8,481 nt of DNA from Alphaproteobacteria bacterium. Its GTDB lineage: Bacteria; Pseudomonadota; Alphaproteobacteria; Rhodobacterales; Rhodobacteraceae. Both the position numbers and the translations under genes were made by a program. Positions within the stretch are counted from its first letter, which is position 1, and every line of letters starts with the position of its first letter. Shown piece after piece: positions 1-5,676 of this stretch. The stretch lies in the NCBI GenBank assembly GCA_024277955.1, contig JAJRUE010000163.1:1-8481 (forward strand), given 5' to 3'. The notes below the pieces were generated by a model. That model made no database searches and was not told the DNA's origin. It worked only from the letters and a program-made list of their open reading frames with translations.

Positions 1-219
1 CTGCCCCTGGGCCAACTGCTTCATCGCGGCGACGATGGCGCCCAGCCCCGAACTGTCGATAAAGTCGACGCCGGCAAGGTCCAGGATGACCCGATTGGCC
101 GCCCCCGCGGTCAGTTCGCGCATCTGGTCCTTGAAGCGGATCGCGCCGGACGCATCGATGCGGTTGCCGTCAACCGTGATCAAAAGCGCGTCGGTATATT
201 GGGCCGCATGAAGCATCAT
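1..219 (-). CDS. STAS-domain protein (anti-anti-sigma factor type), 3' part outside window
   Basis: The first 73 residues of a leftward gene are visible; the rest lies beyond the left edge. The protein opens MMLHAAQYTDALLITVDG and contains LDLAGVDFIDSSGLGAIV (about residues 46-63). This is the signature of STAS domains of the SpoIIAA/RsbV type, in which the second serine of DSSG (Ser57 here) is the residue phosphorylated by a partner HPK-like serine kinase. Such proteins usually switch a partner between an anti-sigma kinase and a sigma factor; stand-alone copies also act in envelope or stress signalling. The start at 219 is supported by AGGAGA eight bases upstream. A second ATG follows immediately at 216, so the start could be one codon later. 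The partner kinase, if adjacent, would lie outside the window. The family call is firm; the biological role is not known from this fragment. Confidence 0.85.
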   Translation of the reverse strand, partial: MMLHAAQYTDALLITVDGNRIDASGAIRFKDQMRELTAGAANRVILDLAGVDFIDSSGLGAIVAAMKQLAQGQ

Positions 220-260
220 GACCTGTTTCTCCTTGCTGATATCGTGGTAAAGGCTAGGGG

Positions 261-277
261 CGAATGGTTACCATTCG
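261..277. promoter_or_regulatory. Operator-like 17-bp palindrome in divergent STAS/thiolase gap
   Basis: The bases CGAATGGT, a single T, then ACCATTCG form a perfect inverted repeat centred on position 269. It lies 36 bases before the thiolase ATG and 42 bases outside the STAS start. Size and symmetry fit the site of a dimeric repressor such as a TetR- or GntR-type regulator of fatty-acid or acyl-CoA genes, but no regulator is identified here. No clear -35/-10 pair was recognised in this gap. Confidence 0.4.
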
Positions 278-301
278 GTGTTCGCGTTTTTTCCACATGC
301 C

Positions 302-307
302 AGGAGG
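302..307 (+). promoter_or_regulatory. Strong Shine-Dalgarno deciding the thiolase start
   Basis: AGGAGG ends five bases before the ATG at 313. It selects that ATG over upstream in-frame starts (from 199), whose extra residues would be non-thiolase-like and would overlap the divergent STAS gene. The protein then begins with the expected thiolase N-terminus, MNEVFIAGAARTPMG. Confidence 0.8.
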
Positions 308-312
308 AACCC

Positions 313-1503
313 ATGAACGAAGTGTTTATCGCCGGAGCCGCGCGCACGCCGATGGGGGGGCTGCAGGGCGTGTTCGCCGGGCTTGACGCCCCGGCCCTTG
401 GCGCGGTGGCGATCAGCGGCGCGATTTCGGACGCGGCGGACGGCGCGGGCGATGGCGCAGGCAACGGGATCGCCCCGGTCGAAGAAGTGCTGATGGGCTG
501 CGTTCTGCCGGCGGGTCAGGGCCAGGCCCCGGCGCGGCAGGCGGCCTTTGCCGCCGGGCTGGGCGAAGAGGTGCCGGCCACCACGCTCAACAAGATGTGC
601 GGCTCGGGCATGAAGACCACGATGATGGCGCATGACGCGGTGGCGCTGGGGCAGGCGCGCGCGGTGATCGCGGGCGGCATGGAAAGCATGACCAACGCGC
701 CCTACCTGCTGCCGAAAATGCGTGGCGGCGCGCGGCTGGGCCACGGCCAGGTGCTGGACAGCATGTTCCTGGACGGGCTCGAGGACGCCTATGACAAGGG
801 CCGCCTGATGGGCACCTTCGCCGAGGACACCGCCGAAAAGTTCCAGTTCACCCGCGAAGCCCAGGACGCCTATGCGATCCGGTCGCTCGAACGCGCGCTG
901 GCGGCCGAGAAAAGCGGCGGGTTCGCGCGCGAAATCGTGCCCGTGACGGTGCGCGGCCGCAAGGGCGAAACCGTGATCGCGGCGGATGAACAGCCCGCCC
1001 GGGCGCGCCCGGAAAAGATCCCGCAGCTCAAACCGGCGTTCCGCGAGGGCGGCACCGTGACCGCGGCCAATTCGTCGTCGATTTCCGATGGCGCGGCGGC
1101 GCTGCTGCTGACCGATGGCACCACCGGCCACAGCTTGCGCGCCCGCATCGTCGGCCATGCCGCCCACGCCCAGGCGCCGGCCTGGTTTTCCACCGCCCCG
1201 ATCCCGGCGGCGCAAAAGCTGCTGGCGAAGATCGGCTGGGACAAGGACGACGTGGACCTGTGGGAGGTCAACGAAGCCTTTGCCGTGGTGCCGATGGCCT
1301 TCATGCGCGAAATGGACATCCCGGCCGACAAGATGAACGTCAACGGCGGGGCCTGCGCGCTGGGCCACCCGATCGGCGCGTCCGGCGCGCGGATCATCGT
1401 CACCCTGCTGAACGCGCTGGAAATGCGCGGGCTCAAGCGCGGTGTCGCGGCGATCTGCATCGGCGGCGGCGAAGGCACGGCGATCGCGATCGAGCGGGTC
1501 TGA
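313..1503 (+). CDS. Acetyl-CoA acetyltransferase / beta-ketothiolase (thiolase family)
   Basis: The 396-residue protein has the usual length of a thiolase. It carries the nucleophilic cysteine in NKMCGSGMK (Cys96), the NEAF motif (320-323), the catalytic histidine in GHPIGASG (His352) and the second cysteine in ICIGGGEG (Cys382), so the active site is complete. Thiolases of this type condense two acetyl-CoA to acetoacetyl-CoA or cleave 3-ketoacyl-CoA, in polyhydroxybutyrate, ketone-body or fatty-acid pathways. The sequence resembles the short-chain, AtoB/PhaA/ACAT-like branch more than FadA, but substrate range cannot be read from it. A glycine/alanine-rich stretch (about residues 41-52, AADGAGDGAGNG) lies in the N-terminal domain where relatives are usually shorter. 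The stop codon TGA overlaps the ATG of the following msrC by one base, so it is probably the first gene of a coupled operon. A palindrome just upstream may control it. Confidence 0.95.
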   Translation: MNEVFIAGAARTPMGGLQGVFAGLDAPALGAVAISGAISDAADGAGDGAGNGIAPVEEVLMGCVLPAGQGQAPARQAAFAAGLGEEVPATTLNKMCGSGMKTTMMAHDAVALGQARAVIAGGMESMTNAPYLLPKMRGGARLGHGQVLDSMFLDGLEDAYDKGRLMGTFAEDTAEKFQFTREAQDAYAIRSLERALAAEKSGGFAREIVPVTVRGRKGETVIAADEQPARARPEKIPQLKPAFREGGTVTAANSSSISDGAAALLLTDGTTGHSLRARIVGHAAHAQAPAWFSTAPIPAAQKLLAKIGWDKDDVDLWEVNEAFAVVPMAFMREMDIPADKMNVNGGACALGHPIGASGARIIVTLLNALEMRGLKRGVAAICIGGGEGTAIAIERV

Positions 1504-1952
1504 TGGACTACCCGGCGCTGGCTGGGCGCATCGCGACGCTGACCGAGGGCGAAACCGACGCGGTGGCGCTGATGGCCACCGTGGCCTGCGAAGTGCACCA
1601 TTCGGACGCGCGCTTTGACTGGACCGGGTTCTACCGGGTGGTGGCGCCGGGGCTGTTGAAGGTGGGGCCTTACCAGGGCGGCCACGGCTGCCTGGTGATC
1701 CCGTTTGGCAAGGGAGTCTGCGGCGCGGTGGCTCGGGAAGAACGCGCGCTGGTGGTGCCGGACGTAGAGGCCTTTCCCGGCCATATCGCCTGCGCCAGCA
1801 CCACCCGTTCCGAGATCGTTCTGCCGGTGTTTGACGCCTCTGGCGCCCTGATCGCCGTTTTCGACATCGACAGCAACCTGCCGGACGCCTTTGATGAGGC
1901 GGATCGCGCCGGGCTGGGGGCGATCCTGCGCGACACGTTTGAGCGGGGATGA
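1503..1952 (+). CDS. msrC: Free methionine-(R)-sulfoxide reductase (GAF domain)
   Basis: The 149-residue protein is essentially one GAF domain. It matches the fRMsr/MsrC family (E. coli YebR, yeast YKG9), which reduces free L-methionine-(R)-sulfoxide in the cytoplasm with thioredoxin as electron donor. The family's three cysteines are all present: Cys63 in GGHGC, Cys73 in GKGVCG and Cys97 in PGHIACAS, corresponding to E. coli Cys84, Cys94 and Cys118. Other family hallmarks are DWTGFYRV (39-46), GPYQG (55-59), SEIVLPVF (103-110) and FDIDS (120-124). The start ATG shares its A with the TGA of the thiolase, so translation is probably coupled. Its stop lies one base before the start of the GFA gene. 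The linkage to a thiolase is not an obvious pathway link. Assignment is strong; activity is inferred from conserved residues. Confidence 0.93.
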   Translation: MDYPALAGRIATLTEGETDAVALMATVACEVHHSDARFDWTGFYRVVAPGLLKVGPYQGGHGCLVIPFGKGVCGAVAREERALVVPDVEAFPGHIACASTTRSEIVLPVFDASGALIAVFDIDSNLPDAFDEADRAGLGAILRDTFERG

Positions 1953-1953
1953 G

Positions 1954-2334
1954 ATGAAGACCGGATCGTGCCTTTGCGGCGGCGTAGCTTACGAACTGGA
2001 CGAACCGCTGCGCGACAGCATCGCCTGCCACTGTTCCCAGTGCCGAAAGACCAGCGGGCATTACTGGTCGGCGACCCTGGTGCCGGTCGAGCGTTTCCGT
2101 ATCACCCGAGACGAGACGCTTGCGTGGTTCCGGTCGTCCGCCACCGCGCGGCGCGGGTTTTGCCAGCGCTGCGGATCGAGCCTGTTCTGGGAACAGGACG
2201 GCAGCGGCGCGGTATCGATCGGCTCGGGGACGCTGGACGGGCCCACCGGTCTGAAGACCGCGCGCCATATCCATGTCGAGGACAAGGGCGATTACTACGA
2301 TCTTGGCCCTGATCTTGATCCCGGGTCCAGCTAA
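1954..2334 (+). CDS. GFA/CENP-V family zinc-binding protein
   Basis: This 126-residue protein has the GFA (glutathione-dependent formaldehyde-activating-like) fold signature. GSCLCGGVAY gives Cys6 and Cys8, CHCSQCRKTSG gives Cys25, Cys27 and Cys30, and FCQRCGSSLFW gives Cys70 and Cys73. In this family the cysteines bind two zinc ions, one of them in the catalytic or glutathione site of Gfa. Most small members like this one have no demonstrated reaction, so formaldehyde-glutathione activity should not be assumed. Nothing in the neighbourhood (no flhA/adhC-like gene) points to formaldehyde metabolism. The start at 1954 is one base past the msrC stop, with GGGGATGAG just before it. This, and the lack of any gap, marks it as the third gene of the thiolase-msrC unit. 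Upstream in-frame starts would overlap msrC and add non-family residues. Confidence 0.9.
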   Translation: MKTGSCLCGGVAYELDEPLRDSIACHCSQCRKTSGHYWSATLVPVERFRITRDETLAWFRSSATARRGFCQRCGSSLFWEQDGSGAVSIGSGTLDGPTGLKTARHIHVEDKGDYYDLGPDLDPGSS

Positions 2335-2339
2335 GCGGG

Positions 2340-2359
2340 GCCGCCTGCGGCGGCATTTT
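2340..2359 (+). terminator. Probable intrinsic terminator after the thiolase-msrC-GFA unit
   Basis: GCCGCC, loop TGC, then GGCGGC form a perfect 6-bp GC stem starting five bases after the GFA stop, followed by ATTTTC. A second 6-bp stem (GCGCCC, loop TGGC, GGGCGC; 2368-2383) follows. The T-tract is short, so termination may be partial. Confidence 0.55.
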
Positions 2360-2385
2360 CGTGTCTCGCGCCCTGGCGGGCGCTC

Positions 2386-2424
2386 GGGGTGCCTCCGGCG
2401 GGGATATTTTCGGACAGAAGAAAC
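2386..2424 (+). repeat. Rhodobacterales-style intergenic motif (GCCTCCGGCGGGGATATTTT)
   Basis: The stretch around 2391-2410 can form a short GC/GU hairpin (CCTCC against GGGG) followed by ATATTTT and then an AGAAGAAA segment. From memory, near-identical strings recur after genes in many Rhodobacterales genomes, where they look like terminator-associated repeats. Only one copy is in this window, so repetition cannot be shown here. Confidence 0.4.
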
Positions 2425-2463
2425 CTGTTTAGGTGCCGGCGGCGGGCGTGCTAAGGCGGGCGG

Positions 2464-3108
2464 ATGAGTGATTATTGCCCGCCAGACGCGCCGCTGGAGA
2501 TCCTGCACCACGATCACGAGCTGTTGCTGGTGGACAAGCCCGCGGGTCTGCTTTCGGTGCCCGGCAAGGGCGAACATCTGTCCGATTGCCTGCTGGCGCG
2601 CATCCAGAGCGTGTTCCCCGACGCGCTGCTGGTGCATCGGCTGGACCGGGATACCTCGGGGGTGATGGTGTTCGCCATGACCCGGCACGCGCAGCGCCAC
2701 CTGGGGCTGCAGTTCGAAAAGCGGCAGGTGAAGAAGACCTATGTCGCGCGGGTCTGGGGCAATATGGCCGAGCGCGCCGGGACCATTGATCTGCCGCTGA
2801 TCGTGGACTGGCCGAACCGGCCGCGCCAGATGGTCGACCATGAGAACGGCAAGCCCGCCCTGACCGAATGGCGGGTGCTGCGCCACGAGGAAAACGCCAC
2901 CCGGGTGCGGCTGTTTCCGCGAACCGGGCGCAGCCACCAGCTGCGGGTGCACATGCTGGCGATCGGCCATCCGATCCTGGGCGATCCGTTCTATGCCACC
3001 GGCGAGGCACGCGCGGCACCGCGTCTGATGCTGCATGCCGAAAGCCTGCGCCTCCGCCACCCCGATGGTGGCAAGGGGATGACCTTCAAGGCGCGCTGCG
3101 GCTTCTGA
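2464..3108 (+). CDS. rluA: RluA-type dual-specificity rRNA/tRNA pseudouridine synthase
   Basis: The 214-residue protein aligns along its whole length with E. coli RluA (219 residues), the enzyme that converts U746 of 23S rRNA and U32 of several tRNAs to pseudouridine. Visible hallmarks are LLLVDKPAGLLSVPGKG near residues 20-36, the catalytic-aspartate motif HRLDRDTSG (Asp61), the RluA-specific DLPLIVDWPNRPRQ segment, RTGRSHQLRVHM and the C-terminal MTFKA. It lacks the N-terminal S4 domain found in RluC and RluD, which separates it from those paralogues. The start at 2464 is the first in-frame ATG giving the family N-terminus; the upstream AAGGCGGG is a moderate ribosome site. The gene stands alone, between a terminator-like gap and a 121-bp gap in which I see no clear signal. 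Confidence 0.95.
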   Translation: MSDYCPPDAPLEILHHDHELLLVDKPAGLLSVPGKGEHLSDCLLARIQSVFPDALLVHRLDRDTSGVMVFAMTRHAQRHLGLQFEKRQVKKTYVARVWGNMAERAGTIDLPLIVDWPNRPRQMVDHENGKPALTEWRVLRHEENATRVRLFPRTGRSHQLRVHMLAIGHPILGDPFYATGEARAAPRLMLHAESLRLRHPDGGKGMTFKARCGF

Positions 3109-3229
3109 GGCGGCGTTGGTGCGCGCGATTTCCCCCGATCCGTGCCCATACCCGGTTGCGCGGCGGGGCCGGAGTGGCTACAGGCATGGCCCACAAGGTC
3201 GCCGTGTTCACGTGATGGTTTGAAGCTCG

Positions 3230-4393
3230 ATGAAGCTCAGGAAAGTTCCGTTCTGGAAGGTCAAGCGCGAGTTGCGCCGGATAGGCCTGCGTCTGGTGCG
3301 CGATGTGCCGCGCTGGTTTCTGGCCGAATGGCGGTATTTCCTTTACCGCCGGTTTGGCACGCCGCCGGTGGTGCACGAGGGCCGGCTGCCCCTTGGCAAG
3401 CGGGTTGCGATATTCCTGATCTTTCCGCGCGACGGGGTTTTGCGGTCGCACCAGGCGGTGCTGGAATACCTGATTTCTCAGGGCATGGCGCCGGTGGTGG
3501 TGTCGAACCTGCCGCTTGCCGACGACGACCGCAAGGCGCTGCTGGCCAACTGCGCCCGCCTGCTGGAGCGTGAAAACTTCGGCTATGACTTTGGCGGCTA
3601 CCAGGCCGGGGTTCTCGATATCGCCGCGCAGGTAGGCGACCTGGACGAGCTGATCATCCTGAACGATTCCATGTGGTTCCCGCTGGGCCCCAACCGCAAC
3701 TGGATCGAGCGGGCCCGCAACAGCGGCGCCCAGTTCGTCGGTCCCATCGACGCGACCGGCAGCGTCGAGCGCACCGAGCTGCCGGATTTCCGGGCGGTGA
3801 ACTGGGACTGGCGCCGGTCGCGGCGCAACTACCACATGTCGTCCTTCATCCTGTGGTTCGGCGCGGAACTGTTGCGCGACCCGGATTTCCTGAAGTTCTG
3901 GAGAACGCTGCGCGTAACCGACGACAAGACCCAGACCGTGCGGCGCGGCGAAATGGGGCTGTCGCGCTTTGTGCGAAGAAAGGGCTATGCCCTGGCCCCG
4001 ATCGTCGATCTGACGAACCTGCCGGACGTGCTGGAACGGCTGAGCCCGGACCAGCTGCGCGAAGTCCTGGCCGGCGTCCTTGTGGAACTGCCGCAGGGGC
4101 ACGAAGGTTTGCTGCACGACCAGCTGGCGGCCTTTGACGGGGGTGAAGCCTGGCGGCAGACCACGGTTGCGATGCTTCTGGCACTGGCGACCAAGCGGCA
4201 CATGGCATATATGTCACCGCTTTTGGTGCTGCGCTATCTGGACGGCATGTTCATGAAAAAGGCGCTGGTGCCCAGGACTGCCGCCACCGCCGATGTGGTC
4301 GTCAAGCTGTTGCGCGACTATCCGGAGTATTTCCCCGAGGATATTGCCGCCGAGATAGAAACCACGATCCGGCGCACCCACGCGGGCCGCTAG
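3230..4393 (+). CDS. RgpF-family (rhamnan synthesis protein F) polysaccharide biosynthesis protein
   Basis: The 387-residue protein carries the hallmark core of the RgpF family. RVAIFLIFPRDGVLRSH (about 58-74) opens the domain, followed by RENFGYDFGGYQAG (114-127), LIILNDSMWFPL (141-152), FVGPIDATG (169-177) and a YHMSSFILWF segment (201-210). Members are found in rhamnose-rich wall polysaccharide, O-antigen and exopolysaccharide loci and are thought to act as glycosyltransferases or glycan-assembly proteins at the cytoplasmic face. The sugar donor and acceptor are unknown here. There is no signal peptide; the first 45 residues are basic and may lie on the membrane. An in-frame TGA sits three codons before the ATG at 3230, so this is the earliest ATG start. 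The preceding bases give only a weak ribosome site (GAAG). The stop codon TAG lies at the edge of the putative mobile element downstream. A converging GT2 gene lies beyond that element. Confidence 0.88.
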   Translation: MKLRKVPFWKVKRELRRIGLRLVRDVPRWFLAEWRYFLYRRFGTPPVVHEGRLPLGKRVAIFLIFPRDGVLRSHQAVLEYLISQGMAPVVVSNLPLADDDRKALLANCARLLERENFGYDFGGYQAGVLDIAAQVGDLDELIILNDSMWFPLGPNRNWIERARNSGAQFVGPIDATGSVERTELPDFRAVNWDWRRSRRNYHMSSFILWFGAELLRDPDFLKFWRTLRVTDDKTQTVRRGEMGLSRFVRRKGYALAPIVDLTNLPDVLERLSPDQLREVLAGVLVELPQGHEGLLHDQLAAFDGGEAWRQTTVAMLLALATKRHMAYMSPLLVLRYLDGMFMKKALVPRTAATADVVVKLLRDYPEYFPEDIAAEIETTIRRTHAGR

Positions 4394-4560
4394 AGCCTCG
4401 GACGAAAACTCTGCAACGTCTTGCCAGGAGCACGGAGGGCAGCGCCCGGCCCGAGGGTGGGCGAGAAGCGACCGCCCTTGGGGGCGGGTCGGGCGCTGCC
4501 CGGCGGTGCCGCCGTGCGCAATATGTTCACAGTGTGGTTCAGAATTTCAATCCGGGGCTC
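4393..4560. mobile_element. Putative MITE (168 bp) with terminal inverted repeats and flanking TA
   Basis: The left end begins GAGCCTCGGACG; the right end, read on the other strand, begins GAGCCCCGGATT. Over the first 21 bases 16 match, and with the flanking GCCGCTA 23 of 28 match. Both arms also share GCACGG and a perfect 12-bp inverted repeat, GGGCAGCGCCCG (4437-4448) against CGGGCGCTGCCC (4490-4501), which extends by about five more pairs. The element is bounded by TA at 4391-4392 and 4561-4562, both in CTAG contexts when the ends are read outward. This is what a TA duplication of the IS630/Tc1-mariner type would leave. There is no transposase, so it would be non-autonomous. Removing it restores GCCGCTAGCGGC and keeps the TAG stop of the upstream gene. 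An extragenic palindrome (REP-like) or bidirectional terminator is the alternative; no T-tract follows the stem. Confidence 0.5.
4437..4501. repeat. Internal long palindrome (12-bp perfect arms, about 17 pairs in all)
   Basis: The GGGCAGCGCCCG arms continue inward with a G-T wobble and four more pairs (4450-4453 with 4485-4488). They enclose a smaller competing hairpin, CCGCCC-TTGG-GGGCGG (4472-4487). The transcript from either strand could fold strongly, which suits the position between two converging genes. Confidence 0.8.
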
Positions 4561-4629
4561 TAGCGGCGCGTATTCATCGTCGATGCCCGGGCCGCCATAC
4601 GCTTTGCCGGTGGCCATGGGTTTCGCGCT

Positions 4630-5493
4630 TCATCCCCGCTTGCCGGAGTGGCGCATGGCCAGGACGCCTTTCAGAAACCCCGCCGCTTGCGCGCGTTTGC
4701 GCGCTGACAGCAGGTTCGGCAGGAACAGGAACTTGGCCAGCGCCTCGGCCAGGGTCGACAGGAACGGCCAGGGGCGCTGGTGCTTGCGCTTGGCGTGCAC
4801 CGCCGAGCGGGCCAGCTGTTCGGCCTTGAACGCGGCCGAACGCGGCGTGCGTTCGCTTGAGCGCCCCTCGAGGTGAACGACGCTTGCCGCGCGGATGAAC
4901 ATCAGCTTGCCGCGTTCGGCGCGCAGGCGCAGGCTGAGGTCGTCGTCTTCGTGATACAGGAAAATCGCCGGATCGAACCCCCCGACGGCTTGGAAATCGG
5001 CGCGCCGCACGAAAAGCGCCGCGCCTGAAAGCACCGGAACTTCGCATTCCGATGCCGGCCAGCCGCGCGCAAGCCACTTTCGGCGGGCCAGCAGCTTGGA
5101 GCGGCGCTTGAACTGGGGCTTGCCCGAGGCGCCCGACAGCCGCGGGTTGAAGGCCACGGCATCCGGGTGGTCCCGGGCCGCGTCGAGCAGGGCCGCAAGC
5201 GCCCCGTCCTGCAGCCGTGCATCCGGGTTCAGAAACAGCAGGAACGGCCTGTCAGTGGCCTGCGCGCCCTGGTTGCAGGCCGGCCCGAAGCCAAGGTTCG
5301 CGCTGTTGCGGATCAGATGCGCCCCGTGGCTGGCGGCGATGCGTGCGGTGTCTTCCACGTCGGCGCTGGCGTTGTCGACGATGATCGCCTGGGTGCCTTC
5401 GGGCAGCGAAGCCAGCATGCCGGGCAGCACCGCGGCGCTGTTGTAACAGACCGAAACCACGCTGACATCGCGTGCCGAATATCCGCCTTGCAT
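4630..5493 (-). CDS. Family 2 glycosyltransferase (WbbL/rhamnosyltransferase-like)
   Basis: The 287-residue protein is a GT-A fold glycosyltransferase of family GT2. It has the N-terminal VSVVSVCYNSAAVLPGML (about 10-27), the nucleotide-binding IIVDNASAD (37-45), NLGFGPACNQG (66-76), the DxD-like NPD in LFLNPDARL (86-94), the acceptor-site region LSGAALFVRR (155-164) and FLYHEDDDLSLRLR (178-191). This set is typical of WbbL-type rhamnosyl- and related glycosyltransferases that build O-antigen, capsule or exopolysaccharide at the cytoplasmic membrane. The sugar cannot be read from sequence. I chose the ATG at 5493 because GGCAGGG lies at a reasonable distance. A GTG at 5508 in the same frame would add five residues. 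A possible promoter lies about 70 bases upstream. The gene converges with the RgpF-like gene, and the two functions suggest one glycan pathway. Confidence 0.9.
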   Translation of the reverse strand: MQGGYSARDVSVVSVCYNSAAVLPGMLASLPEGTQAIIVDNASADVEDTARIAASHGAHLIRNSANLGFGPACNQGAQATDRPFLLFLNPDARLQDGALAALLDAARDHPDAVAFNPRLSGASGKPQFKRRSKLLARRKWLARGWPASECEVPVLSGAALFVRRADFQAVGGFDPAIFLYHEDDDLSLRLRAERGKLMFIRAASVVHLEGRSSERTPRSAAFKAEQLARSAVHAKRKHQRPWPFLSTLAEALAKFLFLPNLLSARKRAQAAGFLKGVLAMRHSGKRG

Positions 5494-5557
5494 GCGCAGC
5501 CCTGCCACCCTGTGCCCGTTGCCCGTCGTTCGACCGCTGAGGGTCGCCCTGACCTAC

Positions 5558-5586
5558 CAATTACCTGTGCGGCAGGGGAACAGCAA
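5558..5586 (-). promoter_or_regulatory. Candidate sigma-70 promoter for the glycosyltransferase gene
   Basis: On the minus strand TTGCTG (5586-5581) is followed after exactly 17 bases by TAATTG (5563-5558). This would give a leader of roughly 55-60 bases before the ATG at 5493. The -10 match to consensus is modest and alphaproteobacterial promoters are loose, so this is tentative. Confidence 0.3.
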
Positions 5587-5630
5587 ATCGACCGGCGGCA
5601 CGCGCGCCGGGACTGCAAGGGAAAGGTGGC

Positions 5631-5664
5631 CCGGCCCAACCCCGGCCCAACCCCGGCGCGAACC
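5631..5664. repeat. Short tandem repeat (CCGGCCCAACC twice plus a degenerate third unit)
   Basis: Two exact 11-bp copies of CCGGCCCAACC (5631-5641 and 5642-5652) are followed by CCGGCGCGAACC (5653-5664). The repeat lies just downstream of the L,D-transpeptidase stop, next to an imperfect hairpin (ACCGG at 5662-5666 against CCGGT at 5673-5677) that overlaps that stop codon. No T-tract follows, so a terminator role is doubtful. Confidence 0.7.
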
Positions 5665-5676
5665 GGGCAAAGCCGG

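Noticed and set aside
268..3060. A very long minus-strand open frame (about 930 codons) opposite the thiolase, msrC, GFA and rluA genes.
   Set aside because: It runs antisense to four well-supported genes and crosses their boundaries. Its translation is rich in Arg, His, Pro and Gln with no domain, as expected from the reverse frame of GC-rich coding DNA.
3156..3183. A possible promoter TTGCGC - 16 bases - CTACAG before the RgpF-like gene.
   Set aside because: Both hexamers match the consensus poorly in GC-rich DNA, so it is not better than chance.
4390..4617. A 75-codon minus-strand frame starting 12 bases after the GT2 stop (MATGKAYGGPGIDDEYAPLE...).
   Set aside because: About three quarters of it is encoded by the putative MITE and its palindrome, including the terminal inverted repeat. 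No family is recognised, and a fortuitous read-through frame is the simpler explanation. Conservation of its first 19 residues in relatives would reopen the question.
4421..4876. A plus-strand frame across the MITE into the GT2 gene.
   Set aside because: It overlaps the GT2 coding region antisense, and the remainder is palindrome sequence.
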